Origin: Phallusia fumigata
Lineage: Eukaryota; Chordata; Ascidiacea; Phlebobranchia; Ascidiidae
DNA length: 29,987 nucleotides
Direction: 5' to 3'
NCBI GenBank assembly: GCA_008931825.1
Contig: QXVZ01022779.1
Span: 1-29,987 of the forward strand
Positions within the stretch are counted from its first letter, which is position 1, and each line of letters starts with the position of its first letter. The notes beneath the pieces were generated by a model. That model was not told the DNA's origin, did no database searches, and saw only the letters and a list, made by a program, of their open reading frames with translations. Positions 1-10,600 of this stretch are shown piece after piece. A program made the translations under genes and the position numbers.

Positions 1-120
1 TGGGGAATAAACTGAAAATAAAATGATTTGTATGAATTTGCAGCTGTAACTACCAGTTAATTTTAGGAATGACTACTTCAATATTCAAAATTGTGTAAAA
101 CTGAACAGGCTTGTACTTAC

Positions 121-234
121 TTGCAACAATAGAAGCACAACAAAATAAATATTCACAACACGATGGAACTGCTCAAAGAGGTTTATAAAAATGAAGTTGT
201 AGGCTGTGTAGTGGGATGTTTTGATGCCATTTCC
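121..234 (-). CDS. ATP8B: Flippase paralogue, coding exon 3 (TM1)
   Basis: Follows a TTTTTTTCAG acceptor and ends with a CAA|GTAAGT donor; 114 nt, 38 codons, phase 0 at both ends after the preceding exon. It encodes NGIKTSHYTAYNF, INLFEQFHRVVN and the hydrophobic IYFVVLLLLQ of TM1. This is the strongest single piece of evidence for a second flippase gene. Confidence 0.92.
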
Positions 235-608
235 CTGAAAAAAAGACACTTGTTGCTACACCAACCTAACATACTACTATCAAAATACATTATGGTAGTA
301 ATAACATTTCACATTTGACTTTTATAGCTTTGTAACTTTGAACCAAAGTAGTTTCTGTCCTATAACAAAACTAGTCTACAGATAAATGTTTTTATAAGTT
401 CCTAGTTGCATATTTTACTGTGTAATTGTAAAAAAGCAAGCATAAAAACTTACAGCATATTTGTATTGCCTGTTGAAATCAAGGTTGTTTGCTATCAGTT
501 CCCTTTGTTCCTCTGTAAAGAACCAATCAAGTTGTTTATATTTGTGGTGGACATCTAAATCTAACAGTATCACTCACCTTTTACAGCCTTTGTACAAACT
601 CCTCCCAT
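121..608 (-). CDS. ATP8B: 5' end of a second ATP8B-type P4-ATPase (phospholipid flippase), continues past the left edge
   Basis: Three minus-strand exons, 608-578, 512-454 and 234-121, join in phase to give the N-terminus of a P4-ATPase. The family are flippases that move phospholipid from the outer to the cytosolic leaflet and normally need a CDC50 subunit. Seen: a start codon in a strong context (GCCATGG), a 10-residue leader MGGVCTKAVK, then EEQRELIANN and an exon with IKTSHYTAYNF and INLFEQFHRVVN leading into TM1. Exons 2 and 3 have exactly the lengths (59 and 114 nt) and phases of exons 2 and 3 of the complete paralogue at 4357-16841, and most of exon 3 is identical or similar to it. The rest of the gene would lie to the left of base 1. 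The short acidic/EEQR leader resembles ATP8B2/ATP8B4 rather than ATP8A. The call is very likely right for the family; expression and completeness are unknown. Confidence 0.88.
454..512 (-). CDS. ATP8B: Flippase paralogue, coding exon 2
   Basis: Begins after a TTTACAG acceptor and ends at a GCT|GTAAGT donor. It encodes EEQRELIANN followed by LDFNRQYKYA, the pre-TM1 segment equivalent to the ANDREYNEKF region of vertebrate ATP8B proteins. It is 59 nt long, identical in length to exon 2 of the complete paralogue. Confidence 0.88.
578..608 (-). CDS. ATP8B: Flippase paralogue, coding exon 1 (start codon)
   Basis: ATG at 608-606 encodes MGGVCTKAVK and the exon ends in phase 1 at a GTGAGT donor. 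The next exon supplies AG to complete Glu. The N-terminal Gly-Gly-Val-Cys-Thr fits the loose N-myristoylation pattern, with a nearby Cys. The start is chosen because the leader length matches vertebrate ATP8B2/8B4 and the paralogue downstream. Confidence 0.78.
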
Positions 609-880
609 GGCAAAACTGCACTACCTTTAACTTAAGCCTCCTAATAGTTGAAAACAACGAACGGTTAGTAAAAGTGTCTGAATTTCTCTTAAACTCAAAC
701 TTTCCTGCACCGAAAATAAGCCGAAAATTCTGTTCTGACCTATACTGTATTTTGTTATTCTTCTAACAATTTCCCCTGTTTATTTTCAGTTTCTGAAGCA
801 TTTAATGAAATATAGTTTGCATTACACAGAGTTATAACAAGACAAGACACAAAAAATCGACAAATTAAGATTATAGTGCA

Positions 881-2489
881 GATTGCGGAGTGCAGATAAA
901 GCATGAGTGCATGACATAAATTGCAAGCTAACATCTATAAAAGCCTGCCCCTGAAACCAACACAGGAACACATTTCACTTCAAAACAGCCACAGGAAGTC
1001 AGGCTAAAGGGTTGACTGATAATCACCGTAAACAAAAAAGCATATGTTAACTTGAAAATGGGATGCATTACTTTCATGAATATACATGGATTGTTAAGAT
1101 ATAGGAATATGACCCCAACATTTAGCACATAGTAAAGCATAAAGAGCTGTACAAGTCTTTAGTATGTTGGCTATATATATGTGTTATGTTTGATGTAGAC
1201 ATTTATTGTGGCTTCTGAAAAATAATCCTAACAGCTTATTGCATCTGTACGTATACATACTGACAAAAACATACAATCATAAACTTTTTGAGGTTAAAAA
1301 TATTAACCTACTCTAAATGAAAATTTCCCACCCCCAAAAATAATGAAAACCATTACTAAACCTAACAAAGAAATCTGTCACAAAAAGCGTAAGCACCTTT
1401 TCTTCACCCACCTACATACTGATGACATGACCCGACAGAACGAGGTTAAATATTAATTTACCGTCCCTATGGTTGTGCCTTACAACACAACAAGGCAAAT
1501 ATACAAATGCAAACAGATATTTGCTTGAAGAGTGACGCTCCATCATGAGTTTAACAATAACCACCACAGGTATAACTCCACCATCCGCTGTTAGTGGAAA
1601 GTTTTGTGGGTTTTACAAACGAAAGTTAAATGTAGTTCAAGGGAAACAACATTGAACAAGTCAACTTTGCGTTACACATAATATAAACAACAATAGATGC
1701 ATATACATAGTGAAGGGGTTTGAATCACGTTTTAAAATGGCACAAGTTTATGAACACAATACTCAATGATTTTTGATAGAGAACTTGAACAAAAAATTGT
1801 CTAAAATTTACGAAGTGATTTTAAAAAACAGGGAAATAAATTTGACCATTATTTTACATCTATAGTTTCACAATACCACTTTTATTATGCAACTGATTCT
1901 ACTTTTTGAGTACCTAGATTGCACAAATTATCTTGTAGTGCCTGCATTTTAAAAATGTTTGAAAACATGTCGGTACCCTAAAACAGTCAGACACAGTGTT
2001 ATATTTGACCTATGTGATATACAAGCTCTATTTCCAGTACGTACTTCACACACTGGTTAAGACCAGTATCAGTGGTTTACCTGATTTGATACAAGGTTTA
2101 AGAAAACTGGATCTTAAATTTAGACACCATTCAATAAACAAAGCCCCAAAAAGCACAATGTTAAATTACACAATAAACAGTAGATTACTGAACGATAAAA
2201 TGGTGAAAAATTGGTTATTGTATGTGCATTGATATAGAATGAAGAACAGCATCCAAGAAGAGGGATACTAATGTGAGGACTGCTACTAACAAAAGCATGC
2301 AAATTAATACATCAGTAAAGATAAAACCTTTCCAAAAAAGCACTTGTATTTAAACAAGGGTCTTGTTGTGAAGGCATATACAAATTCAAAAGATGGCAGG
2401 CAAAAACAGATTGTCTTTGGTCTTGTAAGGCAACATGAATATCAATGCAGACACAAGTGAGGTAAACATAGAAATCATGCATGAAAATT
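881..2489. repeat. Local duplication A, copy 1
   Basis: Begins gattgcggagtgcagataaa and ends atgcatgaaaatt, directly before the N at 2490. The same sequence restarts at 2491 with a low percentage of substitutions and small indels. For example, a short stretch near 1710-1728 is replaced in copy 2. No terminal repeats or coding content were seen. The abutment on a lone N suggests two haplotype contigs laid end to end. Confidence 0.9.
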
Positions 2490-2490
2490 N
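2490..2490. other. Assembly gap marker (N) at a duplication junction
   Basis: A single undetermined base separates the two copies of duplication A. The other Ns in the window also sit at duplications or where exons are missing, so it probably marks a contig join of unknown true length. Confidence 0.8.
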
Positions 2491-4092
2491 GATTGCGGAG
2501 TGCAGATAAAGCATGAGTGCATGACATAAATTGCAAGCTAACATCTATAAAAGCCTGCCCCTGAAACCAACACAGGAACACATTTCACTTCAAAACAGCC
2601 ACAGGAAGTCAGGCTAAAGGGTTGACTGATAATCACCGTAAACAAAAAAGCATATGTTAACTTGAAAATGGGATGCATTACTTTCATGAATATACATGGA
2701 TTGTTAAGATATAGGAATATGACTCCAACATTTAGCACATAGTAAAGCATAAAGAGCTGTACAAATCTTTAGTATGTTGGCTATGTATATGTGTTATGTT
2801 TGATGTAGACATTTATTGTGGCTTCTGAAAAATATTCCTAACAGCTTATTGCATCTGTGCGAATACATACTGACAAAAACATACAATCATAAACTTTTTG
2901 AGGTTAAAAATATTAACCTACTCTAAATGAAAATTTCCCACCCCCAAAAATAATGAAAACCATTACTAAACCTAACAAAGAAATCTGTCACAAAAAGCGT
3001 AAGCACCTTTTCTTCACCCACCTACATACTGATGACATGACCCAACAGAACGAGGTTAAATATTAATTTACCGTCCCTATGGTTGTGCCTTACAACACAA
3101 CAGAGCAAATATACAAATGCAAACAGATATTTGCTTGAAAAGTGACGCTCCATAATGAGTTTAACAATAACCACCACAGGTATAACTCCACCATCCGCTG
3201 TTAGTGGACAGTTTTGTGGGTTTTACAAATGAAAGTTAAATGTAGTTCAAAGGAAACAACATTGAACAAGTTAACTTTGCGTTACACATAATATAAACAA
3301 CAATAAATGCATATACATAGTTTAACTTACGTTTTAAAATGGCACAAGTTCATGAACACAATACTCATTGATTTTTGATAGAGAACTTGAACAACAAATT
3401 GTCTAAAATCCACAAAGCGATTTTAAAAAACAGGGAAATAAATTTGACCACATTATTTTACATCTATAGTTTCACAATACCACTCTATTATGCAACTGAT
3501 TCTACTTTTTGAGTACCTAGATTGCACAAATTATCTTGTAGTGCCTGCATTTTAAAAATGTTTGAAAACATGTTGGTACCATAAAACAATCAGACACAGT
3601 ATTATATTTGACCTATGCGATATACAAGCTCTTTTTCAAGTACGTACTTCAAACACTGGTTAAGACCAGTATCAGTGGTTTACCTGATTTCATACAAGGT
3701 TTAAGAAAACTGGATCTTAAATTTAGACACCATTCAATAAACAAAGCCCCAAAAAGCACAATGTTAAATTACACAATAAACAGTAGATTACTGAACGATA
3801 AAATGGTGAAAAATTGGTTATTGTATGTGCATTGATATAGAATGAAGAACAGCATCCAAGAAGAGGGATACTAATGTGAGGACTGCTACTAACAAAAGCA
3901 TGCAAATTAATACATCAGTAAAGATAAAACCTTTCCAAAAAAGCACTTGTATTTAAACAAGGGTCTTGTTGTGAAGGCATATACAAATTCAAAAGATGGC
4001 AGGCAAAAACAGATTGTCTTTGGTCTTGTAAGGCAACATGAATATCAATGCAGACACAAGTGAGGTAAACATAGAAATCATGCATGAAAATT
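2491..4092. repeat. Local duplication A, copy 2
   Basis: Nearly the same sequence as 881-2489, slightly shorter (1,602 versus 1,609 bases). It continues seamlessly into the unique 3' flank of the flippase gene after 4092, whereas copy 1 continues leftwards into the other flippase. That is the arrangement expected of two overlapping contig ends that were not merged. Confidence 0.9.
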
Positions 4093-4304
4093 GATCAGCA
4101 AAATTTTGGTACCTAAATTTTCAGTGTTGTCAAGAATAAAGAGGAACGTAATCCTTGTGCATGCATAAATCGATTTCCATGATGTTATTTTGCCTAAAGG
4201 CAGTGTGTCGCCTTGATTTTAACCAAGCAAATCAGACAACTGACAAGGACAATGGTTAAATCAACATGAAGGAACATATGAGTACGCATGTTGAAATTGC
4301 AGTG

Positions 4305-4310
4305 TTTATT
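4305..4310 (-). terminator. Poly(A) signal AATAAA of the flippase gene
   Basis: The minus strand reads AATAAA at 4310-4305, about 47 bases downstream of the TAA stop at 4359-4357. This would give a very short 3' UTR, cleaved near 4280-4295. The position is plausible; no transcript evidence is available. Confidence 0.55.
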
Positions 4311-4356
4311 CGGGAATGTCAGTAAGAAAGTTGCAGTGGAATTGGTATTCTCACAG

Positions 4357-4668
4357 TTACACGGGTAACTCTTTGTATGACTCTGTAGTCACAACGCCTT
4401 CATTGCGGTTGTTTTTGCTTGACATGGGCTCTTCCACTACTTTTTGTGGAGAATTTTCTGTCGAATTGCCGTTCTTTCTTCTCATGCTCATTCGGCCGGA
4501 TGTAATGAGGTGTCCGAAGCCTCGCTCATGAGAGAATGCATAACCTGATTTCGGCCGTGAGCTGCGTCGGCTGAGTTTCAGTTTTGTGCGGAAAAGATCT
4601 AGTGTTGATACACTCTCCGATGTTTTCATTTTCGATATTTTCCTTTCCTTCATTTGTAGTTTCAGAAT
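4357..4668 (-). CDS. ATP8B: Flippase exon 26 (C-terminal tail, stop)
   Basis: Follows TTTGTACAG and encodes [13 protein letters not shown], a basic stretch ([13 protein letters not shown]), [19 protein letters not shown] and a polar tail ending ELPV-TAA. In ATP8A2 and ATP8B1 the GYAFS-type motif is part of an autoinhibitory tail, so similar control is inferred here. Confidence 0.95.
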   Translation of the reverse strand: MLKLQMKERKISKMKTSESVSTLDLFRTKLKLSRRSSRPKSGYAFSHERGFGHLITSGRMSMRRKNGNSTENSPQKVVEEPMSSKNNRNEGVVTTESYKELPV

Positions 4669-7600
4669 CTGTACAAACAGTAACTAGTGTACAAGTCAAG
4701 TTAAATGACAACTTATTGTTTGGCACATAACCAAAAATGTAAATTGTAAAAATTAAATTTTAGATACTTGGGTACATCTTCAACACCAAAAAAATAAACT
4801 TAATAAATTTTCTAATATTATTGACACGATATAAACTTTAAAATAATTTTAATTTGACCATTTGCCTACAGATAAACCTTATTGTTGTGTGGGCACATGC
4901 AAGTTTGAAAAAATAAGTCCTTTCACACACAAATACACAATATTGATACCTAATTGCTTTTAACAGTACGTTACACCGTTTTAATTCCATGTTAATGATA
5001 AATATAAAATTACTGGAATTTTTCATGCATCTATTTTGGCTTGCACATATTTGCTATGTGTTTTCAATTCAGTAATTTGTGTAACCACATATAAACTGAA
5101 TGTTCACCTTTTGATTATATTGTGGATCTAGAGTGTTTTGGATAAACTTCATCGCCACTATGGGAAGGATGCAAATGGCAACCACCAACAGTAAAGTAAA
5201 CCATGTTGCCGGAAAGCTGTAAGCATTCATTGCCACACCTGAAAACCAACAAGGTCATGTAGGGGACGATTTTAAATGTAAAATACATAAACAGATCAGT
5301 GATTTCAGTGTGGGTTGCAAGATCTTCAGGCAGACAAGGTAAATATATTTCGGGAGGCAAACTGAAAAGATAATTTTGAAAACAAAGAAAACATATCATG
5401 TGCACAACTACTACTTTTACATCTATTGTTAAAAATTACTGCATATTCTTAATATATTAAGAATTTAACACTAACTCCACAACAGTGTGGCCCAGCTTGT
5501 ATGCATTACAATCCTTTTTTTAAACACAGTGCAGTGGTTTGTTTGTGTATTTTGAAGTTGATGTGGGCCACAAAAGGTTGGAAGCCATCATCACTAGATT
5601 GTTAGAATGGAAAAAGGGAACACATCTGACGATGGGATTCTGTAGCTTACCGACAAAAGGAAATTGGGTTGTGATAAGGTTGTACAGCCCGGTGCTATGC
5701 AGTGCAAAGGTGAAGATGAAAAATATAACGATACTTCCCCAAATAAAAAAGTGGTTTACTGGTGTCCAAAATGAAGTGGTAAGTGCAACCTAAAAAACAC
5801 AAATATTAGGTGATTTTAGATTTTTGGCAATAAAGAATGCTTAAACTATCACCGTGACTAAAAATGACAGTAAATAAAGTTGGAATAGCTGCAGCTGTAC
5901 GGTTATGACAAGGCAATGCAACTCAAAAATACACAAAACACAGTTCATTACTGTTTGACAATGTTGAGAGTTGAGACATTACATGGTGTGAAAAAGTGGA
6001 GGGCACAATTGGTGAATAAAGACTGAAACACGCTGTACGTACACTATATCATTTAAAAGTGATGTGAGTGTTTATTTTCAGAAAATTAGATTTTGAGGCT
6101 TGTTACCTGCAGAGTAACCACAAGAATTAGGCAGGTAGAGACAACAGTGGACACAGTTTGACGGTCGGTCATATCCAGACCAGTAGGAGCCATCCCTTGC
6201 CTGAATGCTCCATACGGTATGAAAAATAGGATAATGCTGGTAACGACCCCCCATACTATGCTAAAAAAGTAAAATTTAGATGGTAAAAAATGGCACTAAA
6301 ACAATCACCAATCAGAAAATTAGATTGTTGCAAGTCCTTCAGGTAACATACCTTTTTAAAAATATCGGAATATTGAAGAGCTCATTCTTTTGACCAGGAA
6401 GATAGAGTTTTGGATATTTTATCGAGTAATCATCGTTCAAATCCTAAAACAGGGGAACCCAAATCAAAAATAACAAAGTGCTTCTGTTTATTGTAGATCA
6501 ATGATTTTTTTATTAGCGACTGTCACATTATTGACAAAATATGTGATTTAAAACCAATATAAACAGTCATGCATGTTATAATTATGGTTCAAAAAATTGT
6601 TAGCAAGCAATTCACAACAAAAACATGCAATGCAGATGATCTGAAGTGACAAAATGAAGCGAAATGGATAATACTTCACACAGTGAATTTTTTACAAAAT
6701 CAACAAACCATTTTTACCAAGCTTAGAAAAGCATATCTAAAAAATTGCAACGTCAGAAGACAAGTTTAAGAAAAGGTTGCAGAACTCAAAAAGGTTAAAA
6801 TTCAATTTCCACCTAGTGTTGCAAATCATCTACCAAACATTCAACACTCAAAGTATCCCAAAAAAGCAATATTTAATTAAAGTCACAGATTGTAAAAAAG
6901 AAAACTTTTTTTCAGTTTTGTCATTATTGAATTCACATTCATAAAAATGACTACAAATCATTGTCACTCGAAAAATTTGCGTTAGCATGCCAAGGCTAGA
7001 CAGGCAAAACAAATTTATTGAAGATTAAATCATTTCCCGCTTGGGTTTTGCAATCACCATAGCAATCTACCACCATTGGTTGCAACAAGCTGTCCCTGTT
7101 ACATGCCATGTTACCTGCTCGAGCAGTGCTAGAATAAAAATTGGTGTCGACGTGTACACGATGTTGTACAGAGTAACAAACCAATCGTCATAAGTGGACT
7201 GCACATATAAACAACGAAATACAGATAAATGTCTGATTAGATAAAGTATGACTATACAGTGTTGGCACTCATATTTTTTGGGGCAAAGTATTAAAATGAA
7301 TCTATTTTTTCTTAAAAGTGTTATTCTCCTAAGCAGTGGTTCTTGACTATGTGGTCATTACGTACAAGTGGGTAATGACAGATTAGCAGGTGGGAAATTA
7401 ACTAAAAAAAGGCAAAGCTTCACACCAAGAATGGTAGAACTAGCAAAATATATAAGTTAGATTTTGATAAATTGTGGAAAATAGAAACAAAAATGGGTAA
7501 TATGGGTAAAAAGGTTCTAAACCGCTGCTTTAAAGTTTTAAATGCGAAACTTTTTCAGACATTTGTTCTTTGTTGTAAATTCTTCACGTCACATCAAGAT

Positions 7601-10600
7601 GGTGCAAAAAAAAAAACAAAAACAAACTGTGGCACACTAAGTGCTGAAACAGGACAACAAAACACTTATCAGACAGCAAAGGTTTGACGAGTTACGATGG
7701 TGCTAAGTGGTTAACATGGCTATGATGGCTGGGGGAAATCCCCGCACTTCAGCAATGGTGTGGTGACATTTCTACCTGATAAAACAACGAGACACAGAGC
7801 ACCGGGAATGAGGTGTAAGCAACATTATACATTGCAACAAACCAGGGCTCGTAAATGCTCTGTGGAATGTAAGCAGTTATAAGTTACTGTGAGTTAAAGT
7901 TGTTGGCGGTGGACGATATCAAACAGATATTTGCTTGATCAGGGCTTCTCAAATTTTTTTTCTTGTGATTTCATTTTGAAAAGCTTTTGTTTTATGCACC
8001 CCGACATGCTGACATGCCAATTTTTATCTTTTATTCCCATGCCAACGTTGGGTAAAGTATGTTTATTTCGTTCAGTCTCATACATAAATTGAATCTACCA
8101 CAACAAAAACCTTTTTTTTTCACAGTTGAAAACAATTTAATGCATTAATTAGTTTTTTGTGACCCCCAAAATTACATCTTACCACCCCAAGCGGGCCCCC
8201 ATCGTACTGTTTGAGAAGCTCTGGGGTGGATGACCAGTTGTATGCAGGGACATTGCAAGCTAAATTATGATGCTGCAAAACTCTTTACAGTCACCCAACT
8301 GCCAAAAATATGTAACAAATGCATTGTTCTGTAAAGTAACTTTTATACTTGTTACAAAAAGTATTAAGTGTTTTCGTTGTAGAATTTACATTTCTTGTAT
8401 TACCCCAAAAGTCGTACAACAGTTCTTACTGACAGAGAAAGGCTAAGTTACTTACAACAGTCTGTTTCACAATTAAACAACAAAATATAATAACTGCACA
8501 GTATTTACCTGGGCAGTGAAACCGTTGAACATACCGTACCAAAACTGTACCAAGGTGAATGCAAAGTTTTTGTAGAAAAAATACCCAAAAAATTTGCACA
8601 TCCGCATGTACGACCAGCGACCATGGACCAGAAGCAATCTTTCCAAGTACCTAGAAACAAACCGAGCTTCAACTGTTTGTTCGTTTCATTTTTATTCTTG
8701 GTCAGCAGGATATGCCTGAATGATTTCACTTTTCATTCCACTGCAGGTCCATCCAGTTATTTTTTTTTATAGATTTTTTGATTTATTGAAATCGGTGATA
8801 ATTTTGGTTCAGCCAAGTGAGTTGCACTCTGTTGAAGCAATGCTGCTTTACAAGAGTTAAAGTTTCTTGCTCAGAGAAACACANCGGTGGGTTATCACAA
8901 ATGGGTCAAAACTTATAACTTCAGGAACTAATCATTTGTAATGTGTTTAAATTTGAAGAAATTGGAACAGCCTTTTCTTCACTAAAAAACTGACGTTAGA
9001 CCGAAAAAAGTTTCTTTCAAATGCAATTGACAAACCTGATTTGGCACCTACCTCCTGTGCTTCATATCCTGATATGATAAAAACATTCTTCATGCTTTCC
9101 GTCAACATATTGCACGAATATCCAATATTTATTGCCGTCTCCTGTTTATCCCCGGTAAGAACCCAGATTTTGATGTTAGCTTTGCTTAAGTTCGCTATGG
9201 TCTCTGGAACGCCATCCTGAACAAAAAAAGTGTTTTTTTGCTACAAGATGTTAATGTGACACATATGGGCTAATTTTTCAGGACACAATTGCCTAGTGAT
9301 ACAAGCATATCTGTTGCCATGAGAAAAATCAATAGTGGCTACATTTTTGGCTGTAAAAAGGATATAGCCCTCAACCCAGCATTTCTTGTCCTATTTTTCT
9401 GGTACCATTCGAAAAAACAAGTTCCAATAATTACTATGGCCCAAATGAAGGTAATGAGGCAAGAGTGATGACAGTTTGCTTTCTAGCCATGACTTGTAAA
9501 GGCTAAACCTTACTCTTCACTCATACGCAAAGTGTTGGTGACTCACATAAGGGTCATGACCCTTGGTTAGAGAAACCCTGTGCAAACCCCATCATTTTGG
9601 CATGTTGTTTCAGACAGTCCTAATACTTACTCCAAATTTGTGCACATTTTTGTAGGATGAAGGAATGCGATTTAGCTTTTAAGTGCATGACCTTTATAAT
9701 GTTTTATCACTGAAAATGCTTGCATGCGTACCTGCAGTTTGTCTTCTATTGCAGTAGCACCTATCAGTGTTAGATCTCTCTCGATTTCCTCATAAACAGC
9801 ATTTAACTTGTCCTCACGGTCTTCCAGTGCTGTGCTTGCGTTATCATGTGCATGCTTCCACACTGGAAAAACAATGATCCCAGCCATGTTAATGACTGTA
9901 ACTTTGCTAATTTTTAACACAAGTTAGGGCAGTATCCCAGCCAACAGATTGGCGCAATACATTTGGGTAGTTTGGGACAAGTTAAAAAATTATTAATTTG
10001 AAATCAGGGATTCTTAAACTAAGGGACCACATGAAGGGTTTGCAGGAGTTGGGGGAGGCAAGAAAGTGTGAAGATAAAAACAGTCTCGGCTAAAACTGAC
10101 CTACATTGTACGTTGTCTTCCACCAAACCACAAATTTAATACCTTGTTTAAAAAAAACCAACCATTCCATTGACGAACGATTTTAAAAATCTACAAAACT
10201 TTTACTCCTAATTTGGATTTTTTTCACGATTGACAGAAGAGATGGGATTGATAAATATTCCACCCAAAAGGTTTAGGAAAGCCCACACCTAATGACTTAC
10301 CATTGAAAGTATTTTGATCCAAATCTTTCACAGCCAGACAGAGTGTTCTCAATCCTGTGCTAGCAAAGTCCTGAAACAAATGTTAGTTGTAGAAAAAAAT
10401 GGTGCAGCTACACCGGCGAGGAATGCACATAACTTACATCCAAGTGTTTAGTGGTTTGGGTTTTCAGTTGTTCTTCTGTATTCTCTTTTAACCTGTCGTA
10501 AATGACTGTGTCTGCACCCTTGCACATCAAGGTAATTTTGCCTATAAAGAAAAAATTTCTGACATTTAGTGTCCTTGTTTCTCAAATAAACTGTTGCTAT

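Larger units (their letters stand above)
609..4304. other. Intergenic region between tandem flippase genes
   Basis: No coding exon could be supported. It holds the 5' flank of the left flippase gene (609-880), a 1.6 kb segment written twice around an N (881-4092), and the 3' flank of the right flippase gene. The short open frames here are AT-rich, recur in both copies and match no family I recognise. If the second copy is an assembly duplicate, the true spacing between the genes is nearer 2 kb. Confidence 0.6.
7199..8508 (-). other. Long intron with MITE-like and SINE-like repeats
   Basis: The intron between exons 20 and 21. It holds a hAT-like MITE (7940-8223) and a possible tRNA-derived SINE fragment (about 7695-7760). 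No other coding sequence was recognised. Confidence 0.7.

Noticed and set aside
928-1140. Minus-strand open frame of 70 codons, repeated at 2538-2750
   Set aside because: It recurs only because the segment is duplicated, matches no family, has no splice or start context, and lies in intergenic AT-rich DNA.
7695-7760. A functional tRNA gene
   Set aside because: A- and B-box-like words are present, but no acceptor stem or anticodon loop could be folded; kept only as a low-confidence SINE fragment.
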